From Globodera rostochiensis (lineage: Eukaryota; Nematoda; Chromadorea; Rhabditida; Heteroderidae), in NCBI GenBank assembly GCA_018350325.1, contig JAEVLN010000014.1, positions 1,390,001-1,454,000 of the forward strand: 64,000 nt of DNA. The letters run 5' to 3'. A program made the position numbers and the translations under genes. Below the pieces are notes generated by a model. That model saw nothing but the letters and a program-made list of their open reading frames with translations. It searched no databases and was not told the origin of the DNA. This document shows positions 33,101 to 49,700 of this stretch, piece by piece; within the stretch, counting starts at the first letter, position 1; every line of letters starts with the position of its first letter.

Positions 33101-33598
33101 CTCGTTGCCAGCAAGTGAGCAAAAAAAGACAACCATTTTATGAATAAATTGAGGAAACTGGACGGTCAGAACCGTTGGATGCCTTTGTGTTCAACGCCGA
33201 CGAGTACATTTTCACCGATCGGTTGGCGCAACACTTTTTTTCAATAAAAAGATTTTTTCAACAACTAAAGAATGATCCCAATCCCCCGGCCGCTGATGCC
33301 AAATCGTCCGGTGACTCTGTGCACGGACATTCGTTGTCTCCACCCGGAGAAACAACTCGTTGAGGAGGAAGTGCAAATGTTGTTGTGCCGGGAAGAGCGG
33401 GCCAGGCCGGTATGGACGGCCAACTTTCAAATGCCATTGAGCGAGTTGGAGATTATTTGATGATAAAATTAACGATAATATTTTTTATGTTGCAATTTTT
33501 AAACGCAAAAAAATGCTTTTCACTTCGCTTCTGCGCTCGATGGTGTCTTTACTGCTGCTGCGCAATCAGGGGGGGGGGGATCGTATCGCGTTTCAGCT
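33101..33598 (+). repeat. Duplicated BBS1 3' end (broken copy)
   Basis: Nearly identical (well above 95%) to 28909-29405 in direct orientation, 4.19 kb away. Differences seen are one T/C change near the left border, loss of one G (GGATGGCC becomes GGATGCC at about 33180), one extra T and one extra G in homopolymers. The lost G breaks the BBS1 frame in this copy. The left border lies about 19 bp after the CK1 exon; the right border falls just after TTTCAGCT. Confidence 0.93.
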
Positions 33599-33805
33599 CT
33601 ATTTGAATTTGTAAATGGCTGGGTTGGTAGTCTTTTGCTTCTCGTAATAAGATTTGGGGGTGTCCACTGCACGCAGCACATGGAGTCCGTCATTTGGGTC
33701 GATTCGGGTGGGACAAAAATAAATAAATGTTTTGATTGTTTAAAATACTTATTAATTAATGTTATAATCGGTTGATTTGATTGATGTGAGGGGAAAACAT
33801 TCACA

Positions 33806-35442
33806 ATGATTGCTAATTGTTCGCATTTAACCCTTCGCGGAATTCGACGTTTGACGAGGCGATTTGTTTACACCTCAAGCAAAATAATTTATGAACAAAA
33901 TGGAAATCCCCGCGAGGTTTTCAAATTGTAATTTAAAATTGCCCTCACAATTTCATAGGTCCTCCAACTTTCTAAAGAGAAAATCAATGAAACTGCGCTT
34001 GGAACAAATGAAGTTTTGGTCCAGTGGATGGCAAGTCCGATAAACCCGGCGGACATAAACCAAATCCAGGGAGGTTAGTTAGCCTTTGTAAGCGCATAAA
34101 GAAGCCGACTTTTTGGCTTTTAGTGTATCCGATAAAGCCGTCTTTGCCCGCCATTGGGGGAAACGAAGGCTGTGCCCGGGTTGAGAAGGTTTTTATTTCA
34201 AATTTAGCCCTGGGGGGCTTCGTCTAAAGATTTGTTCGTTTTTAGGTCGGTTCCGATGTCACGGAGTTGAGGGAGGGCGATGTCGTCCTTCCCGCCAACG
34301 CCGGTCTCGGCACATGGCTTACCCATGGCGTTTACCGACCTGGACAACTGTTCCCACTCGACGACTCGCTAAAGCTCGACTCAATCTCGGCCTCAATGCT
34401 ACAGGTAAAGAATAATTTAAATGGTGCCAAAACCACTCGATTTACGCGGACTCGACGTTTTAGGTAAATCCATCGACTGCCTACCGAATGCTTCACGACT
34501 TTATCAAATTGGTCCCTGGCGATCTTATCGTACAAAATGGTGGCAATTCTTCTGTTGGTCGCTTCGTTATTCAGGTCAATTGCTCAATATCGGAAATGGA
34601 CGACTCGGAGACGTATTCAGCAAAATGTTTTTTTGAGAAAAAACAGGGCCCTTTTGGTTTTGTAAATTAAAAATCCTGACCAATTTTCACCCCCTCCCCT
34701 CCAGATTTTTTTTCTAAATATGCCCTGGGGTGACTGGCACCCGAATCGCTGGATTGGGATGCTTTTTATTTATTGAATTTGTTGTACAGATGTGTCGGAA
34801 TTTGGGCTTTAAATCGATCAGCGTCGTGCGTGAAAGGCCGGAAATAAATGAACTGAAAGCGGAGCTTAAAGCATTGGGAGCGGACGATGTTTTTACGGAG
34901 GAAGAGGTGCAAATTGCATTTTATCCGAAGTCTTTTTTTTTGGACTTTGGTTTATTTAGTTCGCTAAAGAATTGAGGTCCAAAATTGGAGCAAAATTAGC
35001 GTTGAATTGTGTTGGTGGAAAGAGTAGCCTAAACCTTATCCGAGCATTGGCTGATGGCGGCTGTATGGTCACTTACGGGGGAATGTCCAAAAACCCCGTC
35101 CAGGGTATTTTGGGATTGCGATAATTAAACAATAAAATTCTTTCTAAGTGCCCACTTCTTCGCTGATTTTCAATAATGTTACCCTGCATGGCTTTTGGAT
35201 GTCGCGATGGTACGAGAGAGGACACATACCGGTAGAGTTGCAGGATAAATGCTTTTGAACATTGAAAAACAACAAACCATAAGGAGCGCACCAAAATGTA
35301 CAACACTTTTGGCGACTGGTACAAAAATGGGATGCTTTCCGTTCCGCCCGTTCGAAAATGGAAAATCGAAGAATTCGAGGAAGCGCTCAAAGAAGCGACA
35401 GAACCGATGTCCAAATTCAAACATGTGTTTGTGCACGAGTGA
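33806..35442 (+). CDS. MECR: Mitochondrial trans-2-enoyl-CoA/ACP reductase
   Basis: Multi-exon gene. It opens [20 protein letters not shown], a basic, Arg-rich mitochondrial presequence. The medium-chain reductase fold follows: [169 protein letters not shown]. The last exon is [20 protein letters not shown]..., stopping at 35440-35442. The enzyme performs the last, NADPH-dependent step of mitochondrial fatty acid synthesis, which supplies lipoate precursors. The first intron is 33915-33960 (donor within GAG|GTTTTC). The 3' end converges on RNF121, 139 bp apart. Confidence 0.93.
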
Positions 35443-35580
35443 CTTTTGTCCCAATCAAATTATTATTTTAACGATTCGGATTCGTACGATTCGAAAAATT
35501 ATAATAAATATACTAATGGTATTGCATCTCAGACAAACAAAAAATGGAACAGAAATAAGGTCAAATGGTGGGGGTGAAAC

Positions 35581-37706
<2,126 letters not shown>

Positions 37707-37732
37707 TGCAATAAGTGACGGACGATAGACGA

Positions 37733-37888
37733 TCAGAAACCAGAATTCTGGTGCCCCTTTTAAAAATCGAAAAACAGAAACCAGAATTCTGGTGCCCTTT
37801 AAAAATCAGAAAACAAAATTCTGGTGTCTAAAACGACCAGAAATTCTGATCAAAAACAGAATTCTGGTGCCATTCAGAAACCAGAAGA
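37733..37888. repeat. Minisatellite, core GAATTCTGGTGCC
   Basis: Five degenerate copies of (A)CAGAA(ACCA)GAATTCTGGTGCC with AAAAATCAGAAAA spacers, just upstream of the RNF121 start. The core holds the palindrome GAATTC. Confidence 0.8.
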
Positions 37889-37910
37889 ACAGAACAGAGC
37901 ACATCCCAGT

Positions 37911-38020
37911 TAGACATTATATCCCCCCTGTTAGACATTATATCCCCCCCTGCTAGACATTATATCCTCTCCTGCTAGACATTATATCCCCCCCTGATAG
38001 ACATTATATCCTCTTCTGCA
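37911..38020. repeat. Five-copy minisatellite TAGACATTATATCC
   Basis: Five tandem copies of TAGACATTATATCCCCCCTG with a period of about 21-22 bp. Variation is confined to the C/T-rich part. It lies 75 bp before the POLD2 start, in the divergent RNF121/POLD2 promoter interval. Confidence 0.9.
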
Positions 38021-38025
38021 ACTGA

Positions 38026-41755
<3,730 letters not shown>

Positions 41756-42128
41756 TATGTAAATGAAAACGGATGTTGTTGTTTAACAAATTAGTTGATT
41801 TTGATTTGATTTTGTCTCTTGTTACATATATTACGATGCCAAAGCCAGTTGGTGTTTTATTTGTGACTGACAAATTTTATGCAAATTGAAAGCCCATTGT
41901 TTTTTCTTAATATTTAATTTTCTGTTCGGCTTTGACATTTTTCCGCGCGGTTGGATGGGATTAGTTTGTAAAATTGCAGGCCAAGTGCAACATAAAGCTG
42001 ACTAGGCTGTTTAATAATAATATTCTTTTGGTCATTTGATTCCTGCATTTTTTCCTCTTTTTTTTTTGTGCATTTAACACTGTAATTAAGCACCAGTAAA
42101 CGATCACTCACGCTTCGCATTCGATTCG

Positions 42129-42347
42129 ATGTGGTACGAGAGAATTCCTGTCTTGTTCATAAGCTTCTTCCCCACTTACTTCGCGGTCAGCAAATATTAT
42201 CCGTTGCATTATGTGGGGACGAACGGCGCGAAGGAACGTCGACGCTTTGTGGGCGAAGAACGTATTGCACTTTTGCGCCGTGACAGGGAATTGACCGGCT
42301 ACGAGTACCGTTTGATGGGCATCGATTCAATTCCGGAGGAGGACTGA
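42129..42347 (+). CDS. NDUFA1: NADH dehydrogenase subunit NDUFA1 (MWFE)
   Basis: Single-exon 72-aa protein. It begins [20 protein letters not shown], one N-terminal membrane helix without a cleavable presequence. [14 protein letters not shown] and [13 protein letters not shown] follow. This matches the MWFE subunit of respiratory complex I (usual length about 70 aa; TNGGKEKR and RDRRISG in human). It is required for assembly of the membrane arm in the inner mitochondrial membrane. It lies 373 bp after MRPL37 on the same strand. Confidence 0.92.
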   Translation: MWYERIPVLFISFFPTYFAVSKYYPLHYVGTNGAKERRRFVGEERIALLRRDRELTGYEYRLMGIDSIPEED

Positions 42348-43036
42348 AAAATGGCGAAAGATGGAGCCTTGATAGATAATTGTATTTGGTAGGAGCGACC
42401 ACATCGATCATCTGTACTTCTTCGATTTCCCCGATAAACGTTAAATACTGACATTCAATTTCTAAGAGCGTGAACACAGCGTGGCAAAACTGGGGATATA
42501 TTTCCAATCCAAACTATAATGAGCTTGCTGCATGGGTCAACTCCAGCAGCAGACAAAATTCGCACGTGTAAGGTCCGCGAGCAAAAGGTCAGATAGACTA
42601 TTCGGCAAACAGAAGGTAGGGTGTACGGATAATTCGGCAGTTCTGCCCACTGCCGAATCAGAGCGCCGAAGATGGAGCCCAAATTCATCGAAAACATTTT
42701 GTCCGTCGGACCTTTTGTCAATCCCCATTCCCGGACCTTTTGTTGTTTTCCCCACTCCCGGACATTATACCCGGTTTTGCTTACCAGACTGTCTGGCCGT
42801 CGGATCTTTTGCCACGTACGGGAAGGCGTAAAATTTGGCCAAACAATGTATTATCAGCACCGCTGACCTACCCAAAAATTTCTCGAGCATAACTATTGTT
42901 ATAAATACTTTATTAAATTAACATATTTAATTAACAAATGTGTTTGTGTCATTTTAGTTAAGGTCAGTCAGTTATGGCAAATCTGAGGTAAATTTGTCGG
43001 AGGTCGTCGTTTAAGCGGATGTTTTCGTCCTGCCGT
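42348..43036. other. Intergenic, convergent
   Basis: Contains a perfect hairpin at 42630-42656 (ATTCGGCAG, 9-nt loop, CTGCCGAAT) and a degenerate CCATTCCCGGACCTTTTGT repeat (about 42700-42830). No coding signal. Confidence 0.5.
42630..42656. repeat. Perfect 9-bp stem hairpin
   Basis: ATTCGGCAG and CTGCCGAAT form an inverted repeat separated by 9 nt, downstream of NDUFA1 in AT-poor intergenic DNA. Confidence 0.7.
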
Positions 43037-44119
43037 TCAAACGATCGGCGGCTGACCAATGGTCGACCGAGGAGCCGTTGAGTGAACGCCGAGCACGAGG
43101 GGGTTCTGGAGGTGCAACGGATTGTCGAAGAACTGGTGGTCGTTGTTGTTGTTAGCAGACGTGGCGATGGTCACGTGCGAGTGGACGGGGGACGCGCGTC
43201 CGTCATTGAGTAAAGTTCGTGCGGAGGAGCTAATGCTTTGGTTGAACTCTTTTAATGTCCGGTCGAGTCGCCTAAAAACAGAAAAAGGAATCGAACAGAA
43301 CCAAATAAAAAAACCCAGAACCATAGCAAGACTTGACTTACGAAACAGTGTTGGGGTAACGTCTGAAGATGGCCAAACAGACGAGCGAGACCGCGATGAA
43401 CAACAAAGTCGAAAACAGCAGGAAAAAGGCAGTCGAGTTGGTCTCTCTATCACTTTCGTCAACCATCGCCTCGGCGTCCATAATGTCCAAACCGTTCTCG
43501 TGCTCTTCCTTAAAAATACCAGAGTTCAACGGATTCTTGTCACTTTGCATAGTATTCTTTTACGAATCGGTATGTTTACTTCGTCTGCTGGACGATTGTG
43601 AATTTTCTCGACGGTGTTCAGAGAAGATTCAGCCGTCGATCTCTTCGCTTCATTGCATCCACGCTCGTCCCAGCCATCGTCGCAGTCTTTGTGCCCGTCA
43701 CAACGACTCGTCGCCAAAAAGCAATCGCCGTTTCGGCATGCAATGTGTCCGGCAGGACACTTGTGCAGATACAAACAGTCAAGTTCGTCCTTAACTTCTA
43801 ATAGAGTTACAGCACAACTTACTACTCATATTCACAAAAATTAAATTTTAGCAATATATATTCCAAAACTTGTCTATTCTTTTGTAGTAACCTTTCCGGT
43901 AGAGCAGTCGAAGACCTGGTCACAGTGCCAAAATGAGGCTATGCAGCGCGTCCGCAATTCCCCGTCGCCGCAGTCAAAGTCCGTCTCACTGTTTTTGTCG
44001 CATTGGCCCCCCGCCTCGTGTTGCTGTTGTCCATTTCCTGACGCTGCGTGAACATTGTCTCCGAGTTTGTAGTAAAGTGAGAAACCAAGCAGCAGAAGAA
44101 CGAATTTTGGCGTATTCAT
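43037..44119 (-). CDS. Type I membrane protein with two LDL-receptor class A modules
   Basis: Exon 1 (43892-44119) encodes a signal peptide (MNTPKFVLLLLGFSLYYKLG) and a first, degenerate LDLa-like module (CDKNSETDFDCGDGELRTRC, FWHCDQVFDCS). The next exon carries a canonical LDLa repeat: CPAGHIACRNGDCFLATSRC followed by DGHKDCDDGWDERGC, with the calcium-binding DxxxDxxDxxDE pattern. A Glu/Asp-rich stalk, a transmembrane helix (AFFLLFSTLLFIAVSLVCLA) and a roughly 110-aa cytoplasmic tail (AIFRRYPNTVS... to QPPIV) follow, with the stop at 43037-43039. I do not recognise an orthologue. The architecture suggests a small cell-surface receptor or co-receptor. Confidence 0.75.
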
Positions 44120-44483
44120 TATTAGAAGTAAAATTTAGCCTAAATGCGTTTCCAAAATTAAACGTCTCACAGGCGCTCGTCGTGTCCTTCATATACCTAA
44201 CCGGTCTGACACCAGATCGCTAATCTGATGTTTTAACTCAAAATTGCCCCAAACACCAGGGGATTCAGTTCCCAGATAGACATACCCATCCTATCTCATC
44301 CTGGTAGCCAAACTCAGTTTAATTAATTGTTTCATTAGTGCGACGGTTTTCTTGAATTACCTATTTTCTGCAGTTTGTTTTGACTAATAACAGGGAAAAA
44401 TTTTTATGTCGGGAATTTCGTCAATCGTTGCTTGCCTAGTTCACGAACCAAAAGAAACAATTTCATCCTTTCCAAATTAAGAT

Positions 44484-45318
44484 GTTTTGAGGGGACGGAG
44501 GACGATTCGTTCCCGGCCGATTCGTTCCCCCCCGATTCGTTCCCCACCCCCGATTCGTTCCCTTTACCCCGATTCGTTCCCTTTATCCCGATTCGTTCCC
44601 CCTAATAAAAATGTCAAAAAACCTCAAAATTCGTACAAAACTCGAGCGTAGAACACGAATCGGGGTTCCGTTTTTGCGTATGTCGAACCCAGGACCAAAA
44701 TTCGAACAATTAGTCGAAAAAAAACTTTTTTCCAAAAAAAAATTTTCTAAAAAAAATTTTTTTTTAAGTCGTTGAAAAGTTATTTTCAGGGGTTTTTGGG
44801 ACTCTAGGGTTACTACTTTGATTCGGTTCCGAACCCCGGACCAGAAATCGAAAAATTTTTCGGAATTTTTTTTTTCTTCAACATCTATTTTCTGCAACAA
44901 AACCATTCAAAACACAATTCGTTAGCTCTTCCGATCATCCTTACATCAAATTTGAACCTTTAACGACTTTAAAAAAAAAAATTTTTTTTCGAAAAATTTT
45001 GTTTTTTTTTTTGGAAAAAAGTTTTTTTTCGACCAATTGTTCGAATTTTGGTCCTGGGTTCGACATACGCAAAAACGGAACCCGGATTCGTGTTCTACGC
45101 GCGTGTTTGTATGATTTTTTTAGGGTTTTTGTCATTATTAAGGGGAACGAATCGGGGTAAAGAGAACGAACCGGGGTAAAGAGAACGAATCGGGGTAAAG
45201 AGAACGAATCGGGATAAAGGGAACGAATCGGGATAAAGGGAACGAATCGGGGGTGGGGAACGAATCGGGGGGGAACGAATCGGCCGGGAACGAATCGTCT
45301 TTTTACCGTTTTGAGGGG
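44484..45318. mobile_element. Foldback element with long repetitive terminal inverted repeats
   Basis: Inverted arms of roughly 270-330 bp (left about 44500-44775, right about 44965-45303) enclose a 200-bp AT-rich centre. Each arm starts with 5-7 tandem copies of CGATTCGTTCCC plus short spacers, then a conserved unique segment (CGTAGAACACGAATC, TTCCGTTTTTGCGTATGTCG, AACCCAGGACCAAAATTCGA). The repeat copy number differs between arms. GTTTTGAGGGG occurs directly outside both ends (44484-44494 and 45308-45318), consistent with an 11-bp target-site duplication. No transposase frame is present, so the element is non-autonomous. A frame on the minus strand at 44941-45378 translates the repeats and is not a gene. 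Confidence 0.85.
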
Positions 45319-46750
45319 TATATGAGCAAGAGAAAATGAAACTGACATTACAATCAAATTCATACGTGACTGCGTCATGGAATGGTCAATTCGGCGCGAA
45401 AAGTCCGCCCGACCAATTCAGACCCACCCGAAAAAATATTGCCTGTCGAGTCCAAGCCGTTTATCGGCAAGTCGTTTTATCGGCGAGTTAAACTGTTCCC
45501 GAAAAAATGTGCAAGGCAAAAAAATAAAGAAAAAAAGAAAAATTAATTTGTTCAAAATTACACAAAAATGAAAACATAAAGATTCAAATCAGTGAAATAT
45601 TATTAAAATTTAAAAAAGCGTCCCCCGTTTGGTTTTTTGCGTCGTTTGTTTGCGGCACGTTCTGCACCGCAACTTCTTATGCAAATTAAAAAAAGAGGAA
45701 TATTTAAATATGTGAGGACACGGCTACAATAAGCTTCGTTCATTGTATCCCGAACCCGCTGCTTTTCCGGTCCGAGTCGCATTCTTCAAAATAATTGGCC
45801 GATCAAATGGGCCTGTCCGATCTGGTCTTCTTTAGCTCGGTTCGATGGGGCTGATCATCTCCGATCGAAATTGCACTGATCAGTTCTTAACTTTCATCCA
45901 TTGTTTAACAAACGGTTAATTTTTGTCTCCCCTCCCTCCACGAACCAATCGATCACTTTCCCAATCAGTCGTCGGTCCCCCCCCCCCCCTCACTCTTTCC
46001 CATCGGTTTCCCTTGCCCAAATTCGACCAATTTGCAGGGGTCACCCGCTGTCGTAGTCGAATCGAAATAAACTAAAACCCCTTGTTTAAGTTCATTGGAA
46101 TTTGATGAGAGAATTAAATGGGCGAGGTGATTTGATTTGCCCCTTTCTCACTTTACCCTGTCTGACTGAGTTGGCAAGTACTTTATGGAGAAGAACGAGT
46201 AAAAACAGGGATTACGTCCTTTCCCTGATCGTGTTACGTTCAATTTCCATCTGATCAACGATTTCGTGCTCATTCCAATCGTGGTGATCAGTCGATGCGA
46301 TGCATTCATTATTTCCAAAAGGGAAATGAAATTGAGGCTGATCAGAAGAAGGAAGGTGGCAATAACAAACTCAAAACAAATCGTCTTCCTGAACTTTAAA
46401 TAGGCCTCACAACCCAAAAACTTGTTTATTTCGAACTGCCACTTATGTTTTATGGTCCATTTCCATCAAAAACATCTCTAAGAGACGTGAAACTGATCGT
46501 AACTTTATCATTCAAAGGGCGGAGGGAGTGAACGATTAGCGGCCAATCCATCTGCGGGGCTTAAACCCTTCGCGTTGTCCAAATTGTCCGATTTCCACGC
46601 AATTCCCCCCCCCCCCCGCCCTCACATTTTGTCTTCTCTAACAAGATTAGGTAACTTCCGTACCCATTTAATTGGCTTTCCGCTTCATTCAACACAATTC
46701 ATTCGCATAACAACTCAAATCCATTCCAATCCTCACAAAATTCTCAGAGA
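45319..46750. other. Intergenic, upstream of the CLC gene
   Basis: Includes AT-rich DNA, C-runs at about 45978-45988 and 46604-46617, and scattered CACTGATCA/GATCAG palindrome-like words (46200-46340). No exon-like frame is supported. A hydrophobic frame near 46148-46417 (minus) lacks splice links and homology. Confidence 0.45.
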
Positions 46751-49700
46751 ATGAAACATCGCCGTCGGTTGGGCTTGACCGGGCTGAACAGTGCCCCGGG
46801 CATTGCCCGTGGGGAGAAGCAGCGGAGGCGGTGGGCTGACCCTTTGGTGACAATGGCAACAGAAAATGGCCAACCGGCGACGCTGGAGGGGACGGCAGAG
46901 CAGAGCAACGGCGGCAAAGAAAGGTGAGTTGGGAAGGCTTTGACCTAAACATTTATTCGGGACGGCAGCCAAACCCCGAAACCCCGGAAGCCATTAGACT
47001 GAGAGGGACCGTCCATAATCTTCCTTTCTTGGCACAGTTTGTGCCGACAGGCCCTTTTGCCGCCCGATCCAGAGGCGGAAGAAACGTTGGAGAATAAAGA
47101 GGAGACTTTGGCATTGCTTTTCAAAAGGCACTTACGAAATTTGGTCTGTCAGATTTGGTTGTTGACTCTTTAAACGGAATCAATTTCCCCCCCCCCCCCC
47201 CCGCAGGTGCATTTCTTCGTCGAAGATTGGTTCATCTCCGGCATGCTCGGCTTCATCACCGCCGCCCTGTCCATATCCGTCGATGTCGGCTATGAATATT
47301 TGAATCATTGTGGGTTCTGAATGAAATGACGTCCAGTGTTCCTCCATCTGATCATGTCCTTCCACTTCCTGGCATTTTATCCTTTCCCATTGTCCCCGAG
47401 CAATGGATTTTTCCCAATGCCCTCCAAATGTTCATCTTCCCAATTGTCCATTCACCTCCCCCAGATCGTGCCGTGCTGTTCGACATTGCTCGCGATTACG
47501 ATGTGATGTTGGTATGTTTTAGAGACTTAGCCCTTTCCCTTCTCCGTTTGCTTTGCTGGGCTTCGTCTCTTGGGTCGGCTTTATGGTCGTTTTTGTCGGG
47601 GCGGCCGCTTTGGTCTGCAAGTACGTCTCCGTCCAAGCGATCGGTCTGTCCCTTTCTCAAAGGCAATTTGGCCAAAGTGCCGTCCGTTCGTTGTTCAGGC
47701 TCCGGCATCCCGGAGGTCAAAGTGATCATGAACGGGTTCATGCTGCAGAATTACCTCTCCTTCCGGACTCTGGTTGCCAAAGTGCTCTCACTAACACTCA
47801 CTTTGGGCTCCGGACTGCCCGTCGGGAAAGAAGTGAGGGGGGGGGGGGGAAGAAATTGTCCATAAAACGCCCCCCCCCCCCAATGAAAGGGTCCCTTCGT
47901 CCATATGGGCGCCATTGTCGGCACTTTGCTGTGTAAAGTGACCCGGGCCTGGCAGAGCAGCGCCTTCTTCTCCAACGAAGGCCGCGAGATCGAAATTCTC
48001 TCGTCCGGTTGTTCTGTGGGCATTGCGTGCACTTTCAGCAGTCCGGCTGGCGGTAACGGCACGGAACACAAAAAATGCCAAATTTACCGTACCCTCCCGC
48101 CCCCTTACAACGGGCAGCCGTTCTGTACGGTATCGAGTGCACTCACAAATATTTTGCTGTCAAAAACTACTGGCGAGCCTTCTTTGCCACAACGTGCGCT
48201 GCGTTGATCTTCCGCTTCGCCAACGCGGTGATCATCCCACCGCATATTGCCGGTGGGCTCGAGAAAGGATTATCCAATGGCAATTAACCAATCAATCGAA
48301 GGGCTCGAGAAAGGATTATCCAATGGCAATTAACTAATCAATCGATCTAATTCTTTGGATTGCAAACATTGGCACTCACTCCAATCCCTTCCCCCGAAGG
48401 TACAATCACTGCCTACTACCAGACCAGTTTCCCCAACGAAGTGTTTCTCGTGGAGGAAATCCCCGTCTTTGGTAAGTCCGGCAATAAATAGGGGTTTGGA
48501 CGGACGGGTACCGGCCGAGTTGGCCCCGGTGGGCATTTACCCGATCCGGGTTAAAGTCCGATACCCACCCGGACAAAAAGCCATAAAAATATTATTCAAT
48601 CATTCGGCGTAATGCCAACCGAATTAAGTTCTGGTTGGCCTTCTCAGCGGACTCTTTGGCGCTTTGTTCGTTGTCTTTCACCGTCGGATTGCTTATTTCA
48701 AGAAGCGAAATCGAACTTTTCGAGCCATTTTTGGCAAAAAGTTTGCTTACGGACGTTCCAAATTTGAGCTTTGTGATTCAGTTCACTCGCTTTCACCATT
48801 TTCATGGCACTTATTGTTGGCATCGTCACTTTCCCGGACGGACTCGGCCGTTTCATCGCCGGAAAGGCATTTTTTAATTTAATTTTGGGAAGATCCGACC
48901 GTTTTCATGGCGGTCTTCTGATCACAAATTGATAAAACAAATTGAAATTGACCTGCTCCAATCCTACAGTACACATTCCGCGAGACGTTGGGTGATTTCA
49001 TTGCCAACTGTAGCATGAGTCTGTACAACGTCACCTCGATGGGCTGTGGAGGGCAGGTGATCCAACGCTGGACGATTGAGGACCTTTGGGCGGAGGAGGG
49101 CCCGCGCAGGAGTTCGTTTGGCAGACTTTCAATTTCTTTTTACTTTTTTGCGTCTCTCAGAGTCCGTGCTGGACTCCATCGACGAAAGCACCGACACAAC
49201 CGCTTTTATGTTCAGCTACAGTCGTGGGATTATGTGTTTAAAATGCCCCCATATTCAGGCCCAACCCTTTCCCGGTTTTGTTCGGTTATTTGATAGTCAA
49301 TGTGCGTTCATCGCCGCGGGGGTTGTGCACCAATTCCCTCCCCGCCATTGTTTAGTTCTTCCTCGTCGCCATTTGTATCACTTTGGCACTGCCCGCCGGC
49401 ATTTTCGTCCCCTCATTTGTGATCGGCGCGTGTGGAGGACGAATCATTGGAGAATTGGTCCGTCCGTTTGGCTTTTCGTTATTTGTTTGTTTGTTTAGAT
49501 GGTTGTGGTGTTTCCCGAGGGCATTCGCGGCTTAGACGGCCCCCAAATTTATCCCGGACTTTACGCCGTCGTCGGTCAGTTCAATTCGATTTCTCGGAGC
49601 CTTCGGCACTTTCCCTCAGGCGCTGCCGCGTACACCGGTGCCGTAACCCATTCCCTTTCAATTGCGGTGATCGTCTGCGAGACCACCGGTCAGTTGAGTG

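Noticed and set aside
33101..33460. Second functional BBS1-like gene
   Set aside because: Only the last exons are present, one base is deleted in the coding part, and no upstream BBS1 exons precede it.
44941..45378. 145-codon frame on the minus strand with repeated RFVP units
   Set aside because: It is a translation of the foldback element's tandem GATTCGTTCCC repeats and crosses the element border; no splice signals or homology.
46148..46417. Hydrophobic minus-strand frame resembling a membrane segment
   Set aside because: Single isolated frame starting on a non-ATG codon, no neighbouring exons, no recognisable receptor motif.
47038..47099. Upstream exon for the CLC gene reading [20 protein letters not shown]
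   Set aside because: It runs out of phase with exon 2; the acceptor at 47099 joins exon 1 to exon 2 in frame without it.
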